DNA of 64,000 nt from Legionella parisiensis (GCF_001467945.1 NZ_LNYQ01000013.1:686782-750781), one strand, 5' to 3'. Shown: positions 18,676 to 28,025, numbered from the stretch's first letter. The notes: generated by a model not told the origin, from the sequence alone. Numbers and translations: made by a program.

Positions 18676-19710
18676 TTATGCATGTAGTGTAAGGCTTAAA
18701 AACAACCCCTGGAATGAGAAGTTATTTGTTTCATTACCAGCAATACGTTGAGGTCCTAAATTTACTCCATCAGGACTAAAAGTTACCCCAGTAAATCCTC
18801 TAAGTGTATCCATAGAGCTCAGATATTCGTTGATTTGATATCCAATAGCCGCTGTCCAGGTTGTACTATAAGTCAATGCATGAGTGTAGTCCAAACCAAT
18901 TTTTCCTGTGATGCTATTAACAACTCGATTGCGCTTGGGCCATTTGAAGCTGAAGTTAGAACCTAAAAAAACCTCTGAGAAGGATTGCATGGAGCCTGCC
19001 ATAAGCGCGTAATCAAAATAACCAAGCAAACCAAAGCCATGGCCCAAGTCGTAATGCCCGTCCAGACTGATTAAGGGGCCAGCACCGCTAAATTTGCTAC
19101 TAACATGTCCTGGTGCTGCAAAAGACAGGTCATGCTTTATTTGCACGTAGCGCACCCCAAGAGAAGGGCGTATTTTAAACACCCCTGACGTATCACTGTA
19201 TTTTCTTCCTGCTCTTATATCTGCTTGATCGACTCTATAATTCAAAAATGCATCACTGACTAATCCAGGCATAGACGCGATAGGAATAAACGCATCAGGG
19301 AATAAAATACTTCCAAATAAAACTGAGCCATTGGCAAAACTATTCACAGCGTGGGTTTTATTTTTTAAATAAAGATAATTGACTTCAATGTTATTTGCGG
19401 ACATTGGTATATCATAACCAACAGCAACACTTCCTGCCCATTGGTAGTCAGGATCAAAAGGTGTGCTTTCTGCTTGAGTGCCGCCAGGAACATTGAATAG
19501 CCAGCTGTCAGTGACTAATCCGATGCCTGTTTCACTTGGTTGTACATAATAACCTGTACCACTTACGTAGAGCCCCCCAGGGTTTTTAAAAGCACATAGT
19601 ACACCAGTACAAACAGGACCATCTTTATCAATGTATGGGGGTAGAGGTGCTGATGAGGCCGCACTTGCAGCACAAAAGCCCACAAAAGCCAACAACAACT
19701 TCAATGTCAT
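18676..19710 (-). CDS. Legionella major-outer-membrane-protein family porin-like protein
   Basis: 344 residues with a clear signal peptide (LLLAFVGFCAASAASSA, cleaved around residue 22). The mature part has alternating strands, many Gly/Tyr/Asn residues and a terminal hydrophobic strand (LFLSLTLHA), as expected for an outer membrane beta-barrel of the Legionella_OMP family (PF05150), of which the L. pneumophila major outer membrane protein is the best-known member. Two closely spaced Cys (VCTGVLC) are near the start of the mature protein. ATG 19710 was chosen over 19737 because a perfect AAGGAG precedes it. Probably a porin or adhesin. Confidence 0.78.
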   Translation of the reverse strand: MTLKLLLAFVGFCAASAASSAPLPPYIDKDGPVCTGVLCAFKNPGGLYVSGTGYYVQPSETGIGLVTDSWLFNVPGGTQAESTPFDPDYQWAGSVAVGYDIPMSANNIEVNYLYLKNKTHAVNSFANGSVLFGSILFPDAFIPIASMPGLVSDAFLNYRVDQADIRAGRKYSDTSGVFKIRPSLGVRYVQIKHDLSFAAPGHVSSKFSGAGPLISLDGHYDLGHGFGLLGYFDYALMAGSMQSFSEVFLGSNFSFKWPKRNRVVNSITGKIGLDYTHALTYSTTWTAAIGYQINEYLSSMDTLRGFTGVTFSPDGVNLGPQRIAGNETNNFSFQGLFLSLTLHA

Positions 19711-19829
19711 ATTTTTCTCCTTTTTGATTGACGCCATACATTACTTTTTTTATTCATTCAATTCAATGTAATTTACTTAAAAATCAGAAGAAGCCAATTG
19801 GTTTAACCTTAAGGAAAAGAAACAAGTAG

Positions 19830-20297
19830 TTAATCGAGATGATCTAATGGCAGGGATGTTGTTTCACAAATAGTTCTTAATATAAAGCTTGATTGCACAC
19901 TTGTTACGCCATTGATACGCGTTAGCTTATCTAATAAAAAAGATTGGTATGCATTCAGGTCTGGTACAATTACTTTCAATACATAATCTGCAGATTGACC
20001 TGTAATTAAATAACATTGAATGACTTCAGGAAGAAAGCGCACAGCCTCTTCAAATTGGTTCATGACAGCGGGTTGGTGACTATTTAATCCAACTAAAACA
20101 ATCACGGATAATTTTAAACCTATTTTTTCAGGTTCAAGAAGTGCAACCATTCTCTTTATGTATCCATTATCTTCTAATAATTTAACACGGCGAAGGCATG
20201 GAGAAGGTGATAAGGCTACCATGTCTGCTAGCTCTTGATTGTTGATTTGGCAATTTGATTGGAGTATATCAAGTATTTTTTTGTCAGTGCGATCCAT
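19830..20297 (-). CDS. Lrp/AsnC-family transcriptional regulator
   Basis: About 155 residues. N-terminal helix-turn-helix (MDRTDKKILDILQSNCQINN then LADMVALSPSPCLRRVKLLEDNGYI), then a RAM ligand-binding domain with strands such as LSVIVLVGLN and VIQCYLITGQSADYVLKV. This matches the Lrp/AsnC fold. An in-frame ATG at 20336 adds 13 residues; MDRTDKK is the usual start for the family. It lies about 200 bases from the divergent MFS gene at 20498 and may regulate that gene, sensing an amino acid or similar. Confidence 0.85.
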   Translation of the reverse strand: MDRTDKKILDILQSNCQINNQELADMVALSPSPCLRRVKLLEDNGYIKRMVALLEPEKIGLKLSVIVLVGLNSHQPAVMNQFEEAVRFLPEVIQCYLITGQSADYVLKVIVPDLNAYQSFLLDKLTRINGVTSVQSSFILRTICETTSLPLDHLD

Positions 20298-20497
20298 AGT
20301 GTTTAAAAATAACATGAATTTTTTATATTTTAGCATTTAAATCTAAAAAATCATTAAAAAATGAAATTTTAGTTCAAATTAATTCTATAAAAGCCTATAT
20401 TTGCAATAAAATTTCAAAAAAAATGAATTAAAATAGGGGGATGCATAGGTTATAGTCATTGTGCGTATATTAGCTGCTTGTTTTTTTGAGGATTTTT

Positions 20498-21727
20498 ATG
20501 TCTACATCACGAGTTGTTGCCTGGTTTGTATGGATTATTGCGTCAATATTTTATGCATACCAATATGTTCTTAGAGTGATGCCCAATATTATGATGAATG
20601 ATATTACGTCACAATTTCACATCGATGCGACGGTTTTTGGGCAATTTTCTGGCATTTATTATCTTGGTTACTCTTTAATGCATTTGCCAATTGGGATTAT
20701 GCTGGATCGTTTTGGGCCAAGAAAAGTTATGACAGTATGCATCTTGCTTCCTGTTGTTGGATTGCTACCGCTTATTTTCGCTGATAATTGGATTTATCCC
20801 CTAGTAGGAAGGGCGTTAATTGGTATTGGATCTTCGGCAGCGATTTTGGGAACATTTAAAATCATACGTATGACTTTTAAAGAGCAGCATTTTTCTCGAA
20901 TGCTTAGTTTTTCGGTGATGATAGGACTTATTGGCGCTGTTTATGGTGGTGGACCTGTGAGTTATATGTGTCAGGCAGTGGGTTACAAAATGGTAATTGA
21001 AGTGTTTATTGCTATTGGTCTCATACTGGCTTGTATCACCTATTTTATTGTTCCCGATGAAAAACCTACTTATCACACATCAGTTCTTTCTAATATTAAA
21101 ACGGTTTTTACCAATAAAAAAGTAATCTTGATTTGCTGTTTTTCCGGGTTGATGCTCGGACCTCTTGAAGGTTTTTCTGATGTGTGGGGATCTGGCTTTT
21201 TAAGACAAGTTTATGGCTTGAATACATCAACAGCAAATTACTTGCCATCAATGATCTTTATAGGAATGTGTTTTGGATCCCCGATTTTAAGTTTAATCGC
21301 GGAAAAAACAGGATATTATCTGGGAACAATTATCGCTGCAGGGATAAGCATGTGCGTGGTTTTCACTGCACTTGTTATGGGTATGTTAACAGTATCCAGC
21401 ATTACTGTATCTTTTATATTGGTTGGAATGTGTTGCGCTTATCAGATTTTGGCGATTTATACAGTTTCCACTTATGTTCCCGAGCATCTTGCTGGCCTGA
21501 CGACTGCGATTGCTAACATGATAATCATGATTTTTGGTTATGCTTTCCATACAGTGATTGGTTTTGTAGTCAATGCAAACGGCGGGATTCGTGAAGCGAG
21601 TGCTTTTGTATATGGAATAGGTGTTATACCTGTCACGTTGGCAATAGGAGTTATGGGCTTTTTCTTCGTTGCCTATCGAGATAAATATATTGTGTCAAAG
21701 CTCCAACCAGTAGGCTCTCCCAGTTAA
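20498..21727 (+). CDS. MFS transporter, possibly Pht-like
   Basis: 409 residues with about twelve hydrophobic helices. The first helix and loop (ASIFYAYQYVLRVMPNIMM) and the motif LDRFGPRKVM between helices 2 and 3 mark the major facilitator superfamily; the YAYQ...LRV..N sequence resembles intracellular-pathogen Pht/Fpt phagosomal nutrient transporters, but I cannot be sure. ATG 20498 has GAGGA five bases before it; an upstream in-frame TTG (20486) is not needed. Divergent from an Lrp-type regulator, so an amino acid or nucleoside substrate would fit. The terminator lies at 21753. Confidence 0.8.
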   Translation: MSTSRVVAWFVWIIASIFYAYQYVLRVMPNIMMNDITSQFHIDATVFGQFSGIYYLGYSLMHLPIGIMLDRFGPRKVMTVCILLPVVGLLPLIFADNWIYPLVGRALIGIGSSAAILGTFKIIRMTFKEQHFSRMLSFSVMIGLIGAVYGGGPVSYMCQAVGYKMVIEVFIAIGLILACITYFIVPDEKPTYHTSVLSNIKTVFTNKKVILICCFSGLMLGPLEGFSDVWGSGFLRQVYGLNTSTANYLPSMIFIGMCFGSPILSLIAEKTGYYLGTIIAAGISMCVVFTALVMGMLTVSSITVSFILVGMCCAYQILAIYTVSTYVPEHLAGLTTAIANMIIMIFGYAFHTVIGFVVNANGGIREASAFVYGIGVIPVTLAIGVMGFFFVAYRDKYIVSKLQPVGSPS

Positions 21728-21752
21728 AACAGATCCTGCAAAAATGTAATCT

Positions 21753-21783
21753 GGCAGGTTGGGCCAGAATGACCCAACCTGCC
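21753..21783 (+). terminator. Terminator of the MFS gene
   Basis: GGCAGGTTGGG (21753-21763) pairs with CCCAACCTGCC (21773-21783), followed by TGTAAAT. It is 25 bases after the stop codon. Confidence 0.75.
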
Positions 21784-21916
21784 TGTAAATAACCATTAAA
21801 AGTCAATCACATCCAAAACAATTTCCAGTGGAAAATTTATCGATATCAGCTACTATTTAATTGTAGTTGCCATGTTATGATGGTTAATAGCGCACATTAC
21901 AATTCATTTTAAACAC

Positions 21917-21989
21917 GGGCCGTTAGCTCAGTTGGTAGAGCAGGAGACTCTTAATCTCTTGGTCATAGGTTCGAACCCTATACGGCCTA
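21917..21989 (+). tRNA. tRNA-Lys (anticodon CUU), altered 3' end
   Basis: 73 bases fold as a cloverleaf: acceptor GGGCCGT/ACGGCCT, D arm AGCTCAGTTGGTAGAGC, anticodon stem GAGA/TCTC with loop CTCTTAA (anticodon CTT), T arm ATAGG TTCGAAC CCTAT. The first pair is G1-U72 because base 72 is T, where bacterial lysine tRNAs normally have C. The next three bases are TCA, not the encoded CCA I would expect and that is present in the two tRNA fragments at 29179 and 29311. The gene may be real with CCA added later, or a degenerate copy at the edge of a mobile region. Confidence 0.85.
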
Positions 21990-22029
21990 TCAATAAAATC
22001 AATGACTTATAAAAAAAATTTGCCGGCGC

Positions 22030-23103
22030 ATTCTAGCTCCAAGTGCGACAATCATTTTTATGTTGCTGTATAAACACTTCTTTTGGCATTTTAAATCCTA
22101 AACATTTTCTTGGGCATAGGTTCATTTTATCAGCTAATAAATCAAGCTCTTTTTGTGTTACATTGTCAATTGTAGTTGTTTTTGGCAGATATCGTCTTAT
22201 ACGACCATTCATGTTTTCATTACTTCCTTTCTGCCAAGGAGAATGGGTTTCACAGTAGTAGACATTACAACTCATTTTATCTTCAAGATACCTATAATCA
22301 GCAAACTCAACCCCTTGGTCGAAAGTTATTGACTTAAGCATTTGTTGAGGTAAGTTTTCAAACTTATTACCTATCCTCTCCATAACACCTTTGGAATGCT
22401 TGCTATTATTCTTAATAAGAAAAACCATTCTCGATTTACGCTCAACTAATGTTGTAACTACTTTCTTTTTGTTACCCATAAATTGAATAGTATCCCCTTC
22501 CCAATGACCAAAGCGTGTTCTTGAATTAATATCAGCGGGTCTTTCTGTAATTAAACGCATGTCACCACCAAAACGGCAATGATGCTGTTTTCTCGAATAA
22601 CGTTTGTATCTTTTAGCCTGTTTATAGGGTAAACAATGATAAAGCTCTTTATTTTTTGATTTATAAATATATTGATAAATGGTTTCTGGGCAAACATAAA
22701 TAGTGAGCTTTTGGTATTTCATCCTTCCTGAAATTTGCTCTGGGCTCCAACCTTTTTTTAAACTTCTACATACATAGTCTCGTAAATACCCATCCTTTTC
22801 TAATTTACTGCGTCGACCATTCGATGCTCTTGAAACAGCGTACTGATGAGCTATACCAGGCAGATATACATGATGCTCTTTATTGCGATTAACTTCTCGG
22901 TATAAAGTCGATGGATGTCTTAATAGTTTTTTCGATATTGATCTTATTGATAAACCCATATCAAGATAGGTATATAAACGTTGTCGATCATTCAACGTTA
23001 AATGAGTATAATCTCTCATGTGGCAGACTCCTTTGCTTTAATATTCATGTATTCAACAACTTGAATATACAGTATTTTTGTCTGTCGCACTTCTAGTTAG
23101 AAT
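22030..23103 (-). mobile_element. IS30-family insertion sequence
   Basis: About 1.07 kb bounded by imperfect inverted repeats: ATTCTAGCTCCAAGTGCGAC at the left and, as reverse complement at the right, ATTCTAACTAGAAGTGCGAC (17 of 20 identical). It carries one transposase gene. I did not see a clear target duplication. It inserted about 40 bases downstream of tRNA-Lys. The ends may extend a few bases further. Confidence 0.85.
22033..23019 (-). CDS. IS30-family transposase
   Basis: 328 residues, full length. N-terminal helix-turn-helix (LTLNDRQRLYTYLDMGLSI then HPSTLYREVNRN), then a DDE integrase domain. The catalytic acids are Asp176 (GHWEGDTI), Asp234 (ITFDQGVEF) and Glu268 (SPWQKGSNENMNGRIRR), giving a D-D-33-E spacing exactly as in the IS30 family. 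The gene is uninterrupted, so the element may be active. It ends within the left inverted repeat, as commonly seen. Confidence 0.93.
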   Translation of the reverse strand: MRDYTHLTLNDRQRLYTYLDMGLSIRSISKKLLRHPSTLYREVNRNKEHHVYLPGIAHQYAVSRASNGRRSKLEKDGYLRDYVCRSLKKGWSPEQISGRMKYQKLTIYVCPETIYQYIYKSKNKELYHCLPYKQAKRYKRYSRKQHHCRFGGDMRLITERPADINSRTRFGHWEGDTIQFMGNKKKVVTTLVERKSRMVFLIKNNSKHSKGVMERIGNKFENLPQQMLKSITFDQGVEFADYRYLEDKMSCNVYYCETHSPWQKGSNENMNGRIRRYLPKTTTIDNVTQKELDLLADKMNLCPRKCLGFKMPKEVFIQQHKNDCRTWS

Positions 23104-23276
23104 TGGCCAAACCCCATCAGAAATTTTTGGTACCAGTTTTGGTACGGATTGATCTTCCCTCGAAAAACCGGACACCAACATTAAGCAACCATGCCAAAGT
23201 CATTAGGGGTTTGAAATCCTAAAGAGGAATGGATACGTTGTCGATTGTAAAAACACTTCAATGTAATCGAATAGAG

Positions 23277-23880
23277 CTAATTGAGCCTCTTTTCTTGTTT
23301 TATATGAAACTCCATAAATCCCTCAATTTTTAAGGTATGATAAAAGCTTTCCATAACAGCATTATCGTAGCAATTACCTGAGCCACTCATGGAGCAAATA
23401 AATCCATGTTCTTTTAGAAGTGCCTGATATGCGTTGCTACAATATTGCGATCCCCTGTCCGAATGATGAATAACACCATGAGGTGGTTTATTGCGTTGGA
23501 TAGCCAGAATTAAAGCCTCCTCGATAAGTCCAAGCGTGTTCCCATACTCCACAACCCACAATTTTTCGATTAAATAAATCAATTACTGTAGCTAAATAGA
23601 GCCAACCCTAATCTGTATGGATGTAAGTAATATCAGAAGCCCAAGCAACATTGACAGCTATTGGAGTAAACTGTTTTCCCACTGCTGTAATCGCGGAACA
23701 CTATAGGTTTGTCGTGATTTTTCATATTCTTCTCGTAGCGTCTTAGCCAAAAGTGCATCCCCTTGCTTACGTTGACTAAGCCTATCTTTTAACCATGAAT
23801 AATAGGCGCTGCTTGATACATTTAATGCGTGACATAGAGTTTTTACACGATGGAAAGCCGATTGTTCTTTGATTAACTCG
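23277..23880 (-). pseudogene. IS3-family OrfB transposase, multiply interrupted
   Basis: The downstream frame of the IS3 element encodes the integrase domain, but it is broken. The part at 23277-23582 has the DDE segment: VIHHSDRGSQYCSNAY (Asp) and GNCYDNAVMESFYHTLK (Glu). The upstream part near 23640-23880 (on the minus strand: INQ/ALNVSSSAYYSWLKDRLS and EEYEKSRQTYSVPR) is in another frame, with stops between. No OrfAB fusion product can be made, so the element is non-autonomous. Confidence 0.8.
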
Positions 23881-24163
23881 TACTTCGCTGGCCTTCCTTG
23901 GCGAAAAACGCTGCGGCTTTTTTTAGAGTTTCTCGTTCCTCTTCAAGTTCAGCAACTCGTGCTCTTAATCGCCTTAATTCCAATTCTTTTTCATCAAGTC
24001 GAGGTTGATTAGGAAATGATTTCTCTTGATTGCTCTTGTAATGTTTTCGCCAGTTATAGAGATTATTTTCCGCTACTCCTAATTCCCTTGCTACTTGGCG
24101 TAATGATTTACTGCTTTGCTCAGCTTTCATTTTGAACTCTTTTGTGTATACGTTTCTTACCAT
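23873..24163 (-). CDS. IS3-family OrfA transposase (HTH)
   Basis: 96 residues: YTKEFKMKAEQSSKSLRQVA with the helix-turn-helix continuing through LGVAENNLYNWRKHYKSN, then a leucine-zipper-like helix (LDEKELELRRLRARVAELEEE) and the typical end LKKAAAFFAKE. This is the usual OrfA of IS3 elements, which binds the ends and fuses to OrfB by frameshifting. It overlaps the start of the broken OrfB. Confidence 0.88.
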   Translation of the reverse strand: MVRNVYTKEFKMKAEQSSKSLRQVARELGVAENNLYNWRKHYKSNQEKSFPNQPRLDEKELELRRLRARVAELEEERETLKKAAAFFAKEGQRSTS

Positions 24164-24395
24164 TATTACTCCTTGTTGACGAAATTGTATCTCTTAAACA
24201 AGGTGTACGGCTATTCGAGGAAGGATCATATCACCCATTGCATGGATTCATATTCTTTTTACAGGAAAATATAACTTCAAGAAGATCAATGGCATCATTG
24301 ATATTTCTGGCCTTGTACAGAAATTCGAGAATCAGCTAAAACAGAGCTTTTGGAAAGATGAAAAACAAGCGGCGGCTTAGTATTTTCAAATGGTG

Positions 24396-25193
24396 TTATT
24401 TTGAAATCCCTCTTTTTGTTGGTTCTTCCAGGGAACCCCAATTAGTTACTTTAGGAAGACACTCAAATCCTGGTCTTGCAAAATAAAAACCTTGCATGAG
24501 TGAAATGCCATTTTCTTTAAACCACCGAGCCTCTTCTGCTGTTTCTACCCCCTCAGCAATAATCCTTATTTTGAGTAGATTAACAGTTAAAATAATTCCT
24601 TTAACCATAGCTTGTTTCACTGGGTCAGAATCAATATTACGAACCAACTTAATATCAATTTTAATGAAATTCGGTTGGAAATCAGAAAGCAACCCAAGAC
24701 CGGCATATCCCGCACCAAAGTCGTCAATAGCAGTTGAAAAACCCCGATTTTGGTAATACTGAAAAATAGTAAGTAATTTTTTTGGATCATTAATTTGTTC
24801 GCTTTCAGTCACTTCAAAAATAATTTTATCTAAGGGAAAATTTGCTTTGTCTGCTGCAGCTATAGTAGTTCTTATACATAGTTCAGGTGAGTAAATTGCA
24901 TTGGGTAGAAAATTAATGGAAATACATTCCTTCATTCCAAGTTTTTGGGCAAGAAAAATACTTCGTATACGGCATTCTTGATCAAATCGATAACGATTTG
25001 TTTCGTTAACTTTAGACAGAATCTCTTCTGCTCCTTCTCCTTTCAATCCTCGTATCAAAGCTTCGTAGGCAAAAATCTCTTTTTTATTCACATCAACAAT
25101 GGGTTGAAAAGCGAAGGTAAAATCAAATTCGAGGTTGGTTTCACATAATGCACAGACAAGATTTATTTGATCTTTTTTAGTTTTTTTTTTCAA
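24396..25193 (-). CDS. EAL-domain cyclic-di-GMP phosphodiesterase
   Basis: 265 residues, essentially a lone EAL domain. All key motifs are visible: FQPIVDV, EALIRG (the EAL motif), Asn in SINFLPNAI, Glu in IFEVTESE, DDFGAGYAGL, Lys in FIKIDIKLV, Glu in IAEGVE and MQGFYFARP. It should hydrolyse c-di-GMP to pGpG in the cytoplasm. It starts with TTG at 25193, with AGGAA seven bases upstream. It stands alone between the IS3 element and a truncated GNAT gene; no sensor domain is attached, though the short N-terminus has two Cys (VCALC). Confidence 0.9.
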   Translation of the reverse strand: MKKKTKKDQINLVCALCETNLEFDFTFAFQPIVDVNKKEIFAYEALIRGLKGEGAEEILSKVNETNRYRFDQECRIRSIFLAQKLGMKECISINFLPNAIYSPELCIRTTIAAADKANFPLDKIIFEVTESEQINDPKKLLTIFQYYQNRGFSTAIDDFGAGYAGLGLLSDFQPNFIKIDIKLVRNIDSDPVKQAMVKGIILTVNLLKIRIIAEGVETAEEARWFKENGISLMQGFYFARPGFECLPKVTNWGSLEEPTKRGISK

Positions 25194-25521
25194 AATTAGT
25201 TCCTTTCAATACTATTAATACCATCTGTAGCTTTCAATCAGACGAATTGCATGCCTGAGGCTAAGAAACAAAGCCGTAAATTGCTCCAAAATGAGATTAA
25301 CTAAAACTTCCTTTAATTAAGATCTCTTTAAATGTGACCCTATATTATGGCATTTTGGTTGTCTACTAATCCATTTATCTTTGATAATTTAGTGCAGAAA
25401 TACTCATATTAATAGGGTTGTGTCGCAAAAATATGATCTAGCTGATGAAGTCCTATGATTTTTCAAGGAAATTGGATTGAAAACTGACCGCATATCCAGC
25501 CCAAACTGGCAATGAATAAAC
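25194..25521. other. Intergenic stretch, no gene seen
   Basis: 328 bases between the EAL gene and the GNAT fragment. AT-rich; I saw no ORF with a ribosome site, no hairpin with a T-run and no RNA gene. It presumably contains the promoter for the EAL gene. Confidence 0.4.
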
Positions 25522-25782
25522 TTAACCTTGAGATTTAAATTGATATACAAGTAGTCCTTCATGGCCTTGATAAGTCATCTTAATTGTAATAACTGGTTTG
25601 CTTACAAACTTTTGAATTACATTGTTCCAAAATGCACTAGCAATTTCATTGTTGTCCCACACTCTTAATTGCCAAGATCCTTCATGCTGCTTCCACAATT
25701 GATGTGCTACAAATTGTCCAATATTTTTTTGACGAAATTTTCTCATAATAAAGAACTCTGCTATATCCCAAATAAGAATCAT
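25522..25782 (-). pseudogene. GNAT acetyltransferase, C-terminal half only
   Basis: 86 residues aligned with the C-terminal half of a GNAT N-acetyltransferase: IWDIAEFFIMRKFRQKNIGQ (motif A, acetyl-CoA pyrophosphate loop R/Q-x-x-G-x-G variant), then GSWQLRVWDNNEIASAFWNN (motif B). About 80 residues of the N-terminal half are missing. The ORF is cut where the divergent HTH gene at 25784 begins, so the loss is probably caused by a rearrangement at that point. Confidence 0.65.
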
Positions 25783-25783
25783 A

Positions 25784-26152
25784 ATGATAACTACTCACAA
25801 AAAGCACCACGGCAAACGTCTTTCTCCCTCAATAAAACAAATTATTGGGTTTAAAGCCATCCGCAACGAAGAAACTCTCACCCACATTTCCCATACTTAT
25901 GAATGCAGTCGGGGTACTGTTTATGCTCAAAGAGATAAAGCGCTTCTCGCAGTCAATCAAGCATTTGAAGAAGATGATAATGAGGTACTTTATTATATTG
26001 TATGCGTTGGGGAAATACGGGTTGAATTATCTGATAAAGCCAAAAGGCTGTTTGCCTATGAAGCAGAAAATGTGTTTATGACCCATGGGCTTCTTGGTCA
26101 AGGTTTAGAAAGCAGGGTAAATTACCCTGAAAATACAATCGGATTAAATTAA
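25784..26152 (+). CDS. Hypothetical HTH protein, transposase-like, possibly truncated
   Basis: 122 residues. SIKQIIGFKAIRNEETLTHI followed by SHTYECSRGTVYAQRDKALL reads as a helix-turn-helix like those at the N-terminus of transposases. The second half (from VELSDKAKRLFAYEAENVFM on) has no obvious match and may come from another gene. It abuts a truncated GNAT gene, so it may belong to a chimeric or decayed mobile element. I recognise no family. Confidence 0.4.
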   Translation: MITTHKKHHGKRLSPSIKQIIGFKAIRNEETLTHISHTYECSRGTVYAQRDKALLAVNQAFEEDDNEVLYYIVCVGEIRVELSDKAKRLFAYEAENVFMTHGLLGQGLESRVNYPENTIGLN

Positions 26153-26338
26153 GGAAGAGATTTATAATCCATTTAACTCTAGTGAATTTTATTTTCAACA
26201 AGTTAATATGGTGATAGGGGAATCAACTGGTTGTAGGATTATCAAAGTATGAATCAATTTGAAAATCGTTATTGGTAGTTATTGAAAAAAGTGGCTTAAC
26301 TGGGGTGTATAAATTTGCTTGATTACATCACTAGGCAT

Positions 26339-27241
26339 TTAAGCCAAAAGGACACTCACATTGCCTTTCCCTTTTTTCTTAGCCTGATAGAGTGCTAAAT
26401 CTGCTCTAGCAATTAAATCGTCAATATTAGTATCCTTTTTATCTACTAATGTTGCACCGATGCTTACACTGGTTTTGATGTCTTGATTATTTGATATGGC
26501 AGTTATAATTGAATCCGCTTTAATTTTTAATGCATCGCTATCTACTCCATGAACCAGTACTATAAACTCATCTCCACCGAATCGACATAAATAATCTGTC
26601 TGTCGAATCTTACTGAGACATATAGATGAAATTAACTTTAACTGTTCATCACCCTCTAAATGCCCAAATGTATCATTAATATCCTTAAAGCTATCAACAT
26701 CAATGACCATAATCGCAAAGTTTAGGTTGCTCCTGAGATGATTAGCAAAAGATACAGCAGCAACATCATAAAAGCGATTTCGATTAATTGCGCCTGTGAG
26801 CTCATCTTTATTTGCAAGTTCGTATAAGTTATTCTGCGAGATTTTCTGTTGGGTAATATCTCTCTCTATCGCACCAAAATAGGAAACTTCGCCCTTATCA
26901 TCGAATAGTGGAATTACTGAAAAATCTAACCAATATTCTCGACCATCTTTACTATAGTTGAGAAGTTCAACACGAACAGGTTTTTTAAGTACCAGTGATC
27001 TTTTTATGCGTCTTAGCGTATTTTTATCAGTATTTGAGCCCTGCAGTATGCGAGGCGTTTGACCAATCGCTTCTTCTTTAGTAAAGCCAGTTAGATTCTC
27101 AAAAGCTTTATTTACATACAGAATTATAGGGTTGTCTAGATTGTTATCTGTAATAAGAACAACGTCACTTGTTGATTCTAAAAGTTTTGCTTTATATTGG
27201 TTTAGATCGTCCATAGAAATTTGTTGTCCGTATGTTTTCAC
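26339..27241 (-). CDS. PAS-GGDEF diguanylate cyclase
   Basis: 300 residues. PAS domain (about 15-125) with a LOV-like GQTPRILQGSNTD where the photoactive Cys of LOV domains (N-C-R-F-L-Q) is not present, so it does not bind flavin covalently. GGDEF domain (about 135-300) with DKDELTG-like NKDELTGAINR, DVDSFKDINDTFGHLEGD, and an intact GGDEF in FGGDEFIVLV. An RxxD inhibitory site (RQTD) lies five residues before it. It should make c-di-GMP and be feedback-inhibited. GTG start at 27241 with GGAAG just upstream; an ATG ten codons later is possible. Confidence 0.92.
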   Translation of the reverse strand: MKTYGQQISMDDLNQYKAKLLESTSDVVLITDNNLDNPIILYVNKAFENLTGFTKEEAIGQTPRILQGSNTDKNTLRRIKRSLVLKKPVRVELLNYSKDGREYWLDFSVIPLFDDKGEVSYFGAIERDITQQKISQNNLYELANKDELTGAINRNRFYDVAAVSFANHLRSNLNFAIMVIDVDSFKDINDTFGHLEGDEQLKLISSICLSKIRQTDYLCRFGGDEFIVLVHGVDSDALKIKADSIITAISNNQDIKTSVSIGATLVDKKDTNIDDLIARADLALYQAKKKGKGNVSVLLA

Positions 27242-28025
27242 GGCTCTTCCGTATTTTTAGTGTAATGTTATTATGCATAGATTTCGAAGCCTTGCAAATC
27301 GAGGAGTAATCCCAAGGACAAAGCGCATGCCTGTCCTTAATTACTAAAGGCACTAAAAAATAATATGCTTGGAGGGATCATCAAACTATCGCTTTTCAAG
27401 AGAGCAGCACAAGTTCACCAGAATGAGTATTTTAAAAACTCATCTCAATATCTAAGTGTCAATAACTCATGTTTAAAATTGGTTATTGAGATACCTCAAT
27501 CTTAAAAAAATTTTAGATAGAACGTAAACGTTCGTGGAAATACGGGTTGCTTGGAAAGGAACAATTAGTTTAATCCTGTCAAGTTAAAAGGCAAGAGAGC
27601 CTTATAGTCCTCCGCTGCTCTACCAGGCTCTGTTCATTTTTTGACACAGAGCATAACCGAACTTCACATAAACCTCCTGTCATCAAAAACACATTCCAAA
27701 AACAAGAATATTAGTGTATTTTCGAACACTTTGATTTGGAACTAGTTCTGGAGCGGAATTTTCCCCGGTTTACCCTATAAAAGCAAGACCTCATCGTTAT
27801 GCACCAAAAACACCCGTTTTATTAACCATCGGGCAAGATTAAAGTTTTAGTCTAAAGTTATGAGTCCCGGCGATGAATTTTAAGAAAGATAACCATGAAT
27901 CAATGCTCTGAAAATAGGGGTAGAACTTACTGAGTGGCAGGTCGCGCCTAAAATCAAATACAAAGCATGGAATCATTATGATAAACACAGCAAGCCTAGG
28001 TACTGATTAAATTTAAAAGCCTAAA
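27242..28025. other. Long non-coding stretch, no supported gene
   Basis: 784 bases upstream of the GGDEF gene and downstream of the F-box gene. There are only short ORFs; the longest plausible one (about 27364-27507, 47 residues) has no ribosome site. No RNA gene or clear repeat was recognised. The stretch may be remnant DNA of the accessory region. Confidence 0.4.

Larger units (their letters stand above)
23150..24228 (-). mobile_element. IS3-family element, inactivated
   Basis: Bounded by 27-bp imperfect inverted repeats: TGATCTTCCCTCGAAAAACC at 23150 onward and, at 24202-24228, the complement starting GGTGTACGGCTATTCGAGG; after alignment most positions agree. Total length is about 1.08 kb, shorter than the usual 1.2-1.3 kb, in line with a decayed orfB. 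orfA is intact (23873-24163). No clear target duplication was found. Confidence 0.8.

Noticed and set aside
24142..24339. 65-residue plus-strand ORF across the right end of the IS3 element
   Set aside because: It crosses an inverted repeat of the element, has no ribosome site and no known motif.
27364..27507. 47-residue ORF in the gap upstream of the GGDEF gene
   Set aside because: No Shine-Dalgarno and no recognisable sequence; only a weak possibility.
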